Shown piece by piece: positions 14,459-21,905 of a stretch of DNA of 21,905 bases. The position numbers and the translations under genes were made by a program. This DNA is from an uncultured Alistipes sp. (GTDB lineage Bacteria; Bacteroidota; Bacteroidia; Bacteroidales; Rikenellaceae): NCBI GenBank assembly GCA_900539755.1, contig UQDC01000021.1, positions 1-21,905 of the forward strand. The letters run 5' to 3'. Under the pieces are notes generated by a model, which worked only from the letters and a program-made list of their open reading frames with translations, had not been told where the DNA came from and ran no database searches. Each line of letters opens with the position of its first letter. Positions within the stretch are counted from its first letter, which is position 1.

Positions 14459-15262
14459 TCAAAAATCTAATTCAATATTCCCTTCGAACACTTTTTGAGC
14501 CGGACCCGTTAAAATAACATGACAGAAACCTCCCTTACTGTTCGTTTCGAAAGCCACCGACAGGCTTCCTCCCTCCACATCGACTTGATAATGATGCGCT
14601 GGGATCCCATCCAAATAGGCTGTAGCCAATGCCGATGCCGTAGCTCCCGTACCACACGCCAACGTCTCATCCTCAACACCCCGCTCAAAGGTACGGATCC
14701 GGATATGATCTTTGGCAATGCGCTGCACAAAGTTAACATTGGTACCGCCACGCGATGCGAAAGGTTCACTCCAACGGATCTCAGCTCCACGTCGGGGCAC
14801 ATCGATCGCTTTCACATCATCGACATATTCGACATAATGAGGGGAACCGGTATTGAGAAAACAATAATTTCCGTGATTCTCTACTTCATGGACATCGATC
14901 ATTCCTAAAGCCACACGAGCTCCATTACCTTTTACTTCAAGCATCTCGGCCTGATGCAAACCGTCGATCCCGGCAAAATGTTTTATGGAGCCACCGATAC
15001 CAAGATGTTCCGCAAAAAGAGCAATACAACGTCCACCATTACCACACATGGTCGATTCTCCACCATCGGCATTGAAGTAACGCATTTTAAACTCTTCGGT
15101 AGGATCATTCTCAAGAATCATCAACCCATCGGCACCCACACCCATACGACGGTTGCAAAGAAATGCGACCCGTTCTGTAGTGGGATCAAACTGGCCGGCA
15201 CGTCCGTCAATCACAACAAAGTCGTTACCAGCGCCCTGATATTTGTAAAAATGGAGTTTCAT
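14459..15262 (-). CDS. dapF: Diaminopimelate epimerase
   Basis: The 267-residue cytoplasmic enzyme turns LL-DAP into meso-DAP for lysine and peptidoglycan synthesis, using two cysteines as acid and base. C73 lies in MCGNGGRC (72-79) and C203 in ACGTGATAS (202-210), both hallmark motifs. GAGNDFVVIDG (10-20) and the substrate-binding NTGSPHYV (137-144) are also present. Length and motifs are standard. It begins with ATG at 15262 and is divergent from the nitroreductase gene. No DAP pathway genes are adjacent. A probable -7 element lies just upstream. Confidence 0.97.
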   Translation of the reverse strand: MKLHFYKYQGAGNDFVVIDGRAGQFDPTTERVAFLCNRRMGVGADGLMILENDPTEEFKMRYFNADGGESTMCGNGGRCIALFAEHLGIGGSIKHFAGIDGLHQAEMLEVKGNGARVALGMIDVHEVENHGNYCFLNTGSPHYVEYVDDVKAIDVPRRGAEIRWSEPFASRGGTNVNFVQRIAKDHIRIRTFERGVEDETLACGTGATASALATAYLDGIPAHHYQVDVEGGSLSVAFETNSKGGFCHVILTGPAQKVFEGNIELDF

Positions 15263-15291
15263 CTTTCAATACATAGCGTTCGATTGCTCTG

Positions 15292-15299
15292 CAAATATG
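15292..15299 (-). promoter_or_regulatory. Possible -7 element for dapF
   Basis: CATATTTG on the minus strand matches TAnnTTTG at seven of eight positions, 29 bases upstream of the dapF ATG. No TTTG stands at the -33 distance, so support is weak. Confidence 0.35.
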
Positions 15300-15320
15300 G
15301 TAAAATTTCCCCGAAACCCT

Positions 15321-15350
15321 TTTGGCTTTGAAAAAAATAACGGATATTTG
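15321..15350 (+). promoter_or_regulatory. Probable promoter of the nitroreductase gene
   Basis: TTTG (15321-15324) as -33 and GATATTTG (15343-15350), seven of eight to TAnnTTTG, are separated by 18 bases. The predicted start lies about 50 bases before the ATG at 15408. Confidence 0.5.
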
Positions 15351-15407
15351 CGAATAGGGATAGTGTGAACAATCGGTTCGCCATCCTCGTTTTAATCTTT
15401 TGTAGTG

Positions 15408-16160
15408 ATGATTCCCGAAATATTTGCACATCGTTCGATCCGCAACTACCTGTCAAAACCCATTCCCGAAGAGGTCCTGCAACGAGTTCTTGAAGCCGGC
15501 ATAAGAGCTTCAAATACCGGCAATATGCAACTGTACAGCCTGATCGTAACCACCTCTCCGGACATTCGTGCAGAGTTAGCCCCTTGCCATTTCAACCAAC
15601 CGATGGTAACCCAAGCTCCTGCACTTATCACCTTCTGCGCAGACATTCACCGCTTTTCGCAGTGGTGCCGCCAACGGCAGGCTGAACCGCAATATGATAA
15701 CTTTTTGTGGTTTGTCAACGGAGTGATCGACTCGATTCTCGCCTCACAGAATATTGTTTTGGCCGCTGAACATGAGGGATTGGGGATCTGCTACCTCGGC
15801 ACGACCACATACAATGCCCCGGAGATTGCTAAAGTTCTGCAACTTCCTCAAGGCGTCATCCCGGTAACGACAATCACATTAGGATATCCCGATCCTGAAA
15901 AGATGCCGCCACTGACCGATCGCCTCCCATTAGAAGGCGTAGTACACCGCGAACGCTACCACGACTACACGCCCGAACAGATTAATCAGATCTGGGCTGA
16001 GCGCGAAGCCTCGGAAGAGACTGCTGGGCTGCTTGCCGCAAATGAATTGCCCAATTTGGCTCGCATCTTTACAGAAAGACGTTATACAGGAAAGGACAAC
16101 CTATTTATGTCGCGCAAATACTTCGAGACACTTAAACAACAAGGATTTTTTAATCAATAA
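15408..16160 (+). CDS. Nitroreductase family protein (NfsA/FRP-like)
   Basis: The 250-residue flavoprotein is expected to bind FMN and use NAD(P)H to reduce quinones, nitro compounds or flavins in the cytoplasm. The N-terminal HRSIRNY (8-14) is the FMN-phosphate binding motif. GIRASNTGNMQLYS (31-44) and AAEHEGLGICYLGT (119-132) are typical FMN contacts. The C-terminal extension after about 180 (RYHDYTPEQI and beyond) is seen in the longer NfsA/FRP group rather than the short NfsB group. Its physiological substrate is not determined by sequence. GTG at 15405 directly precedes the ATG and would only add one residue. It is a single gene, divergent from dapF. Confidence 0.92.
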   Translation: MIPEIFAHRSIRNYLSKPIPEEVLQRVLEAGIRASNTGNMQLYSLIVTTSPDIRAELAPCHFNQPMVTQAPALITFCADIHRFSQWCRQRQAEPQYDNFLWFVNGVIDSILASQNIVLAAEHEGLGICYLGTTTYNAPEIAKVLQLPQGVIPVTTITLGYPDPEKMPPLTDRLPLEGVVHRERYHDYTPEQINQIWAEREASEETAGLLAANELPNLARIFTERRYTGKDNLFMSRKYFETLKQQGFFNQ

Positions 16161-16560
16161 ACAGTCCTGACTTGCTGTAACTTGGATGGTACACTCCCAA
16201 TCACACTTGGATTGAGGGTGACACATTAGAGCCAGTAAAAGTAGCGGTATATAGCTTCCCCTCACCAAGGGATATTCAACCATTCAAGCGCAAACGGTAA
16301 CAACAGCAGTCATAGCCGACATAACGATTCTCTGAAATGTTACGAGAGCTTTTTAATAGTACATTTTTATAAGACAAAGAACCAAATCAACACTCTGTCC
16401 ATAAAGTGAAATGAAAGTCGTGATTATCACGGTTCGTTTCTTGAAACAATAAAGCAAACTTTCAATCTTATATCAGACTTATTATCAATAGAGTATAATA
16501 GTGCCCAACTTATATTGAATACAAATCAAGTAGCATTATCACACACCAATCGACAAAACT
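16161..16560. other. 400-base gap without a gene; one hairpin
   Basis: No supported coding sequence lies here. A hairpin is formed by CACTCCCAATC (16192-16202) and GATTGAGGGTG (16210-16220), 11 positions with one mismatch and one G-T pair, but with no T-tail. A weak stem CTCT/AGAG followed by TTTTT lies near 16335-16356 and may be the nitroreductase terminator. TATATTGA (16511-16518) is a poor -7 candidate for the AlaX gene. Confidence 0.5.
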
Positions 16561-17001
16561 ATGGGAGAGAAAAATTACGACCCCATCGCACATACAGCCG
16601 AACATCTGGTCAACGGCACCATCGCCCGCCTGTTGGGGTGTGGTCGTGCCTTTTCGACACATATCGAGAAGAAGAAATCGAAATGCGATTTCCATTTTTC
16701 ACGCAATCTCACCCCTGAAGAGCTGGAGAGGATTGAACAACAGGTCAACGAACAGATCACTGCCGGACTGAAGGTACATGACGAAATATTGAGTGTCGAA
16801 GAGGCCGCAACCCGTTACAGCCTATCACGTCTTCCCGAAGGAGAAGAGACAGTACGTATTGTCCACATTGGAGATTACGATGCCTGTCCCTGCATCGGGC
16901 AGCATGTGGCCAACACCTCCGAAATTCCTCCCGTAACCCTTATTTCAAGCGATTGTAACGACGGCATTCTGCGCGTACGTTTCAAATTCAAGAAAAACTG
17001 A
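16561..17001 (+). CDS. Stand-alone AlaX-type tRNA editing domain protein
   Basis: The 146-residue protein looks like the second additional domain (SAD, PF07973) of alanyl/threonyl-tRNA synthetases. The zinc-binding signature is complete: HTAEH (H11, H15) and CIGQH (C111, H115), the latter in the context CIGQHVANTSEI, which parallels the CGGTHV-NT-EI motif of AlaRS. Such free-standing AlaX proteins hydrolyse mischarged Ser-tRNA(Ala), or related mischarged tRNAs, in trans. It lacks the N-terminal glycine-rich domain of AlaX-L types, so it is the short form. C109 precedes the zinc Cys as CPC, a small deviation. Its TGA stop overlaps the proposed CTG start of the Omp85 gene. The substrate tRNA is inferred from family only. 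Confidence 0.82.
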   Translation: MGEKNYDPIAHTAEHLVNGTIARLLGCGRAFSTHIEKKKSKCDFHFSRNLTPEELERIEQQVNEQITAGLKVHDEILSVEEAATRYSLSRLPEGEETVRIVHIGDYDACPCIGQHVANTSEIPPVTLISSDCNDGILRVRFKFKKN

Positions 17002-19436
17002 AACATTTTCATCCATATCGCTTCCGGAAAGCCTGTATTCAAGGGCTGTTTCTGCTGTTATGCACAGCGGCAGGAGTCTCCTGCAACGTCACCAAACACC
17101 TTTCTGAAGGGAGCTATTTGCTGACCAAGAATCGGGTCGAAATTCTTCAGGACACCTCTCGCCGCCATCAAACAGCATCCAAATCCACCGATATTCCGGT
17201 CCAAAAAAGCGAACTGGAACAATACATTCGTCAACGTCCCAACAGCCGTTTTTTAGGGACCAACCTACCTATATGGGTCTATCTGCAAGCCGATTCAACC
17301 AGCAACAGCGGTTGGAACCGCTTTAAACGACGTTTGGGTTCAGCCCCCGTACTGCTCGATTCGGCTCAAACCAAATTATCGGCAAACGGAATCAATATCT
17401 ATATGAACAGTGTTGGGTATCTCGGGGCATCCACCACTTTTCAAATTGACACCTCACACCGTAAAGCACAAGTTACTTATTTGGTTCGTCCAGGTCAACC
17501 CTATCGTATCGGTAAGATCCGCTACGATTTCCGGGATCGTTTCCTCAAAGCGATCATTTTAAGTGATTCCAGCAAGACACTACTACATGAAGGAGATCCG
17601 TTCAATGCCAATGTGCTTGATAAAGAGCGAACCCGCATCACCAATTTTCTGAAGAATCAGGGATACTACAACTTCTCAATCAACAACATCAGCTACATCG
17701 CTGATTCAACGGTTGGAGACCAACGGATAGATCTTACCGTACAGGTAAAACGTTTTTTGGCCGGTTATGATGCCAATGGGGAGGCTATGTTTGACAACAA
17801 CCGCATCTATCGGCTCCTCCGAATCAACGTATTTCCCAACTACAATCCGACTGCTGCAGCCAATGATCCGTTCTATGCTCGACGGCTCGACACGGTACGT
17901 TACCGGGGACTCAACATCATCTACGACACCAAACAAAATGTCCGTTCGGAGATTCTGCGCCGAACGATCAGCCTCTACCCCAATGCCCTGTATAATGCCG
18001 AAGCGGTTAAACGCACCTACGACAATATTATGCGACTGGGTTACTATAAGAGTGCCAGTATCATCTTCACCGAAATAGCCGATAGCACCATCGAGGACAA
18101 TTTCATTTCGTTTGTCGGTTCCGATTCGACCGTCACCGAAAGCGACTACATGGCTGAACACTATCTGGCATGCAACGTCTATTGTACCCCGGCCCTGCGC
18201 CAAAGCTATACGATTAACCTCGAAGGAACGACCTCATCGGACTATTTCGGGATCATGGCCAAAGTAGGGTACCAAAACCGCAATCTTTTCCGAGGTGTTG
18301 AGCTGTTCGAAGTCAATGTCCGGGGTGGTTATGAATTCATGTACGCCAGCAGCATATACAAAAACGACGCATATGAATTCGGAATCGGGACCTCTTTCTC
18401 GTTCCCCCGACTGCTTACCCCCTTCCGTGTCAACCGCTTCAACAAGGCCATCGATCCCCGTACCCGAATCGAACTGAACTACAACACCCAGAACCGACCT
18501 TACTACCATCGGGATCTGGCCAGCGTGGTTTGGGGATACTCATGGGGCAAAGGGGCCAGCAGTTTCATGCTCCGACCCATCGACATCACCATGGTCAACA
18601 TGCGTTCGGTGGATGCTGACTTTTTAACCAGTCTGGTCAATCCATATCTGCAAAACAGTTATACCTCACAGCTGATTGCAGGTCTGTCGGCCTCCTATTT
18701 TTTTACGAATCAACAAAAGAGTACACCAGGCGAATCTCTCTCGCTGCGGCTCAATTTCGAAACGAACGGTAACCTCTTCAGCGGGTTGTACCGCCTGTTC
18801 AACATCCGGACAAAAGGATATGATGAAGGAACCAACAGCTCATTTGACAAACTGCTTGGCATTCGTTATGCACAATATTTCCGTACCGATCTGACCTTTG
18901 TCAAGAATTTCCGTATCGGCACCAAAAGCGCTTTAGTTTACCGGTTTTTCGGAGGCTTCGGCTATGCCTACGGGAACTCCTCCTCTTTGCCTTTTGAACG
19001 TCTGTTCTACTGTGGAGGAAGCAACAGCATGCGTGGCTGGGCCGCCCGCACACTCGGACCCGGTATTGAGCCACGGGTCTCTTCCGAATACCCAAGCCAG
19101 CTAGGAAACATGCGACTGGAGATGAATCTCGAGACTCGATTCCCGGTCTGGGGCGTTTTGCAAGGAGCCCTATTTTGTGATGTTGGAAACATTTGGTTTG
19201 CTGCAGCAGGTGAAGGAGCCAACAACGACAACCGCTTCCGATTCGACAATTTCTACAAACGGCTCGGTTTCAATACCGGTATTGGGGTGCGCTTCGATTT
19301 CAATTTCTTCATTTTCCGTCTCGATTGGGGAATCCAGCTGCACGATCCGAACCGCCCGGCCGGTGAGCGATGGGTGATTCGTGATTTCAGTCTCAAAAAT
19401 ACGGCGCTCAGTTTTGGAGTCGGCTATCCGTTCTAA
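16998..19436 (+). CDS. Omp85-family outer membrane protein (BamA/TamA-like), probable CTG start
   Basis: This protein belongs to the beta-barrel assembly/translocation family in the outer membrane. The C-terminal barrel carries the family motif GGSNSMRGW (673-681 from CTG) and ends in the typical aromatic terminus GVGYPF. POTRA-like repeats precede it (YRIGKIRYDF and similar). The first usual start codon in frame is TTG at 17118 (772 residues), but the frame is open back to 16959. The 40 codons before TTG encode a basic patch (HPYRFRK), a hydrophobic core (GLFLLLCTAAG) and C29, followed by NVTKHLSEGSYLL, which resembles the mature start of Bacteroidota lipoprotein-type Omp85 proteins. No ATG, GTG or TTG exists there; CTG at 16998, overlapping the AlaX TGA, is the best start (812 residues). 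Confidence 0.88.
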   Translation: MKHFHPYRFRKACIQGLFLLLCTAAGVSCNVTKHLSEGSYLLTKNRVEILQDTSRRHQTASKSTDIPVQKSELEQYIRQRPNSRFLGTNLPIWVYLQADSTSNSGWNRFKRRLGSAPVLLDSAQTKLSANGINIYMNSVGYLGASTTFQIDTSHRKAQVTYLVRPGQPYRIGKIRYDFRDRFLKAIILSDSSKTLLHEGDPFNANVLDKERTRITNFLKNQGYYNFSINNISYIADSTVGDQRIDLTVQVKRFLAGYDANGEAMFDNNRIYRLLRINVFPNYNPTAAANDPFYARRLDTVRYRGLNIIYDTKQNVRSEILRRTISLYPNALYNAEAVKRTYDNIMRLGYYKSASIIFTEIADSTIEDNFISFVGSDSTVTESDYMAEHYLACNVYCTPALRQSYTINLEGTTSSDYFGIMAKVGYQNRNLFRGVELFEVNVRGGYEFMYASSIYKNDAYEFGIGTSFSFPRLLTPFRVNRFNKAIDPRTRIELNYNTQNRPYYHRDLASVVWGYSWGKGASSFMLRPIDITMVNMRSVDADFLTSLVNPYLQNSYTSQLIAGLSASYFFTNQQKSTPGESLSLRLNFETNGNLFSGLYRLFNIRTKGYDEGTNSSFDKLLGIRYAQYFRTDLTFVKNFRIGTKSALVYRFFGGFGYAYGNSSSLPFERLFYCGGSNSMRGWAARTLGPGIEPRVSSEYPSQLGNMRLEMNLETRFPVWGVLQGALFCDVGNIWFAAAGEGANNDNRFRFDNFYKRLGFNTGIGVRFDFNFFIFRLDWGIQLHDPNRPAGERWVIRDFSLKNTALSFGVGYPF

Positions 19437-19499
19437 ACCGGAATACCCGCCACCACACTGAAAATTCCGTCCTAACAATATTTTAACGCCCGATAAATC

Positions 19500-19527
19500 T
19501 TTGTTTCAGGTTATTTGCCTACCTTTG
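19500..19527 (+). promoter_or_regulatory. Promoter of rnr
   Basis: TACCTTTG (19520-19527) is an exact match to TAnnTTTG, 22 bases before the ATG at 19550. TTTG at 19500-19503 may serve as -33, though the 16-base spacing is slightly short. Confidence 0.65.
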
Positions 19528-19549
19528 TAACTGTATATACAGGATAAGA

Positions 19550-21847
19550 ATGAAGAAGATGAAAAAGCCTTCGAAGGCGAAGGCAAAGATGAAAAACAGG
19601 AAATCGGCAAACAGCAGCGTCTCTTCGCTGATTTCAGAACTTTTCCGCACGCTGCCCGATAAACGCTATTCGGTCAAAAACCTGATCAAAGCAACCGGAG
19701 CTTTGACGCGTGACGAAAAGGAGGAGGTGCGTCGTACAGTACGCGCCCTGCTCGAAACCCAAACAATAGAACCGGTAGCTGATGGAAAATATCGCCTCAG
19801 CAATGCCAATCGCGAAACTTTTGAAGGCGTTGTCGATATGACACCTTCAGGTGCATTCTACGTACAAGTCGAAGGTTTGGATCAAGATATTTATGTCAGT
19901 GGTCGCAACAACGATCATGTCCTCAATGGAGATCGCGTCAAAGTGATCATCATCCGACCGGCCAAAGGGGAGATGCACCCTGAGGGTGAAGTGGTCGAGA
20001 TTGTGGCCCACTCCGATAAAAAATATGTGGGTGTGCTGGAGTTATCTGACAACTACGCATTCGTCAATGTCGATAACCGCAAGTTCCCACACGATGTGTT
20101 CATTCCGTTGCGGGATCTGCACGGGGCCCAAAACGGTCAAAAAGTACTGGTCAAAATCAATGATTGGCCCGACACCATGAAAAATCCGGTCGGGGAGATT
20201 GTCGATGTACTCGGCACACCGGGTGACAACAACACCGAAATGCACGCCATTTTGGCTGAATTTGACCTCCCATACACCTATCCCAAAGAGGTAGAGGAGG
20301 CTGCAGACCGCATTCCGGAAGAGTTACCAGCAGAAGAGATTGCAGCACGACGTGATTTCCGTGGTATCGCCACCTTCACGATCGACCCGACAGATGCCAA
20401 AGACTTCGATGACGCGCTCTCCATGCGCCGTCTCCCGAACGGAAATATCGAAGTGGGTGTTCACATTGCCGATGTCACTTACTATGTACATCCAGGCGAC
20501 ATCATCGACACCGAAGCACAAAACCGGGCAACCTCAGTCTATTTGGTTGACCGTACGATTCCCATGCTGCCCGAAAGGTTATCCAATGGTCTCTGTTCTC
20601 TGCGCCCCAATGAAGAAAAATTCTGCTTTTCGGCCGTTTTCGAACTGAACGAAGAGGCGCAAGTCCAAAACGAATGGTTCGGGCGTACCGTAATTCTATC
20701 GGACCGCCGCTTCACCTATGACGAAGCCCAGCAGGTGATCGAAACCGGCGAAGGAGACATGCGTGATGAGATCATAACACTTAATGCTTTGGCCCGCAAA
20801 CTGCGTGCTGAACGCTTCCGCAACGGAGCCATCAGCTTCGAACGTGAAGAGGCCAAATTCGATCTGGATGAGAATGGCAAACCGTTACGCGTTTACTTCA
20901 AACAGATGAAGGAGGCGAACCAACTGATCGAAGAGTTCATGCTGCTGGCCAACCGCAAAGTGGCTGAATTTGTCGGTCGGAAACGCCCCGGTGTACAAAA
21001 CAGTGCACGCACGTTCGTCTATCGAATCCACGACAAACCGAACTCTGACAAACTCTCTCAACTGCGCAGTTTCGCCATGCGGTTCGGTTACCAAATGAAG
21101 AATGAAGCAACCGGGAAAGCCCTGGCCAAGGATATCAACAAACTGATGAAAAACATCCACGGCAAACAGGAGGAAAATCTGATCTCAACTTTGGCAATCC
21201 GCACCATGGCCAAAGCCACCTATTCTACCGATAACATCGGCCATTACGGTTTGGCATTTGATTTTTACACCCATTTCACCTCACCGATCCGCCGTTATCC
21301 GGATATGATGGTTCATCGGTTATTGGCTCACTACCTCGCCGGGGGCAAGTCGGAAGACAAAGAGTACTACGAAGGACAGTGTGAACACTCTTCAGCCATG
21401 GAGATACGGGCTGCCGATGCAGAACGTGCCTCAATCAAATACAAGATGGTTGAGTTCATGTTGGATAAGGTCGATCAGGAATTCGACGGACATATTTCTG
21501 GAGTTACTGAATGGGGTATTTACGTCGAATTGGACGATACGAAGATCGAAGGCATGGTTTCAGTACGTGAACTGACCGACGACTACTATGTTTTCGATGA
21601 AGAGAGTTACGCTTTGCGCGGCGAACGCACTGGACGCTCCTTCACACTGGGAGATGGGGTACGCATCAAAGTCCTGCGGGCCGATTTGATGCACAAGCAA
21701 CTCGATTTTGCCTTGACTGCCATCTATGATTTCGAGACGAAACAGGCTATACCGGTTGTTGCTGCACCTGCATTGGACGCTACAACCTCCAAAGCGGAGC
21801 ACCACGCTGAACATTCACAAAAGCGCAACAGATCTCGAAAATCATAA
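19550..21847 (+). CDS. rnr: Ribonuclease R
   Basis: The 765-residue 3'-5' exoribonuclease degrades structured RNA. A Lys/Arg-rich N-terminus (residues 1-18) is followed by a helix-turn-helix-like region (about 25-85), cold-shock domains (about 87-230), and the RNB catalytic domain (about 260-590). In IDPTDAKDFDDA the metal-binding aspartates are D279, D285, D287 and D288, matching the D-x5-D-x-DD pattern of RNase II/R. HYGLAFDFYTHFTSPIRRYPD near 564-584 is another RNB hallmark. An S1 domain follows (GHISGVTEWGIYVELDD, about 648-664), and a basic Ser/Arg/Lys tail closes the protein. It has its own promoter, 113 bases after the Omp85 gene. All domains are intact. Confidence 0.97.
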   Translation: MKKMKKPSKAKAKMKNRKSANSSVSSLISELFRTLPDKRYSVKNLIKATGALTRDEKEEVRRTVRALLETQTIEPVADGKYRLSNANRETFEGVVDMTPSGAFYVQVEGLDQDIYVSGRNNDHVLNGDRVKVIIIRPAKGEMHPEGEVVEIVAHSDKKYVGVLELSDNYAFVNVDNRKFPHDVFIPLRDLHGAQNGQKVLVKINDWPDTMKNPVGEIVDVLGTPGDNNTEMHAILAEFDLPYTYPKEVEEAADRIPEELPAEEIAARRDFRGIATFTIDPTDAKDFDDALSMRRLPNGNIEVGVHIADVTYYVHPGDIIDTEAQNRATSVYLVDRTIPMLPERLSNGLCSLRPNEEKFCFSAVFELNEEAQVQNEWFGRTVILSDRRFTYDEAQQVIETGEGDMRDEIITLNALARKLRAERFRNGAISFEREEAKFDLDENGKPLRVYFKQMKEANQLIEEFMLLANRKVAEFVGRKRPGVQNSARTFVYRIHDKPNSDKLSQLRSFAMRFGYQMKNEATGKALAKDINKLMKNIHGKQEENLISTLAIRTMAKATYSTDNIGHYGLAFDFYTHFTSPIRRYPDMMVHRLLAHYLAGGKSEDKEYYEGQCEHSSAMEIRAADAERASIKYKMVEFMLDKVDQEFDGHISGVTEWGIYVELDDTKIEGMVSVRELTDDYYVFDEESYALRGERTGRSFTLGDGVRIKVLRADLMHKQLDFALTAIYDFETKQAIPVVAAPALDATTSKAEHHAEHSQKRNRSRKS

Positions 21848-21859
21848 CAGATCATATGT

Positions 21860-21878
21860 GTCCGGTAAAAATCCGGAC
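21860..21878 (+). terminator. Weak hairpin after rnr
   Basis: GTCCGG (21860-21865) pairs with CCGGAC (21873-21878) around a 7-base A-rich loop, 12 bases after the rnr stop. The tail is mixed A/T without a T-run, and the window ends soon after, so the terminator role is uncertain. Confidence 0.4.
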
Positions 21879-21905
21879 TAGTTATTATAAAGTATAACAA
21901 TTAAA

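Noticed and set aside
16494..16499. TATAAT hexamer upstream of the AlaX gene
   Set aside because: Bacteroidota do not use the sigma-70 -10 box, the tract is AT-rich and no TTGACA lies at 17 bases, so the match is probably chance.
1..21905. tRNA, rRNA, CRISPR arrays, insertion sequences, phage genes
   Set aside because: I looked for tRNA-like cloverleaf ends, regular spaced repeats and transposase or integrase motifs and found none.

Overview
The window reads as chromosomal housekeeping DNA from a Bacteroidales-type bacterium (phylum Bacteroidota). The grounds are: a frdC-frdA-frdB fumarate reductase/succinate dehydrogenase operon with a single b558-type cytochrome subunit; the DUF4271-hemD-rnpA-yidD gene order; a sensor kinase with the HQLGTPTSSL H-box common in this phylum; Bacteroides-style promoters (TTTG about 19 bases before TAnnTTTG) in place of sigma-70 boxes; and A-rich, mostly Shine-Dalgarno-poor start regions. 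Genus cannot be told from the sequence alone. No mobile element, CRISPR array, rRNA or tRNA was seen.

Layout. 1-4044: a terminator-like inverted repeat, a doubtful small ORF, then the minus-strand frdCAB operon with a good promoter (4045-4075) and a strong intrinsic terminator (425-457). 4254-5150: a PfkB-family sugar kinase, probably fructokinase, transcribed divergently. 5151-5671: about 520 bases without a convincing gene, holding two sets of inverted repeats. 5672-12868: a plus-strand run of 5-formyltetrahydrofolate cyclo-ligase, a two-TM protein of unknown function, an S41 processing protease, an orphan histidine kinase, DUF4271, uroporphyrinogen-III synthase, RNase P protein and YidD. 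12948-15262: minus-strand alpha/beta hydrolase, a hyperacidic small protein and dapF. 15408-21847: plus-strand nitroreductase, a 400-base gap, a stand-alone AlaX-type tRNA editing domain, an Omp85-family outer-membrane protein and RNase R.

How the genes fit together. Most are core functions: anaerobic fumarate respiration (frd), one-carbon, haem/sirohaem and DAP/peptidoglycan metabolism, envelope biogenesis (YidD, Omp85, Ctp protease) and RNA processing (RnpA, RNase R, AlaX). The unusual content lies inside otherwise ordinary genes. RnpA carries an insertion of about 120 residues that splits its fold. HemD carries a Lys/Thr/Ser/Ala tail. The cyclo-ligase carries a Thr/Ser/Glu-rich insertion. 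The Omp85 gene has its lipoprotein-like signal sequence in an open frame with no ATG, GTG or TTG, which suggests a CTG start overlapping the preceding TGA. A 106-residue protein with an almost continuous Asp/Glu tail sits alone between its own promoter and terminator. I found no clear new multi-gene system; the items above are the best leads.
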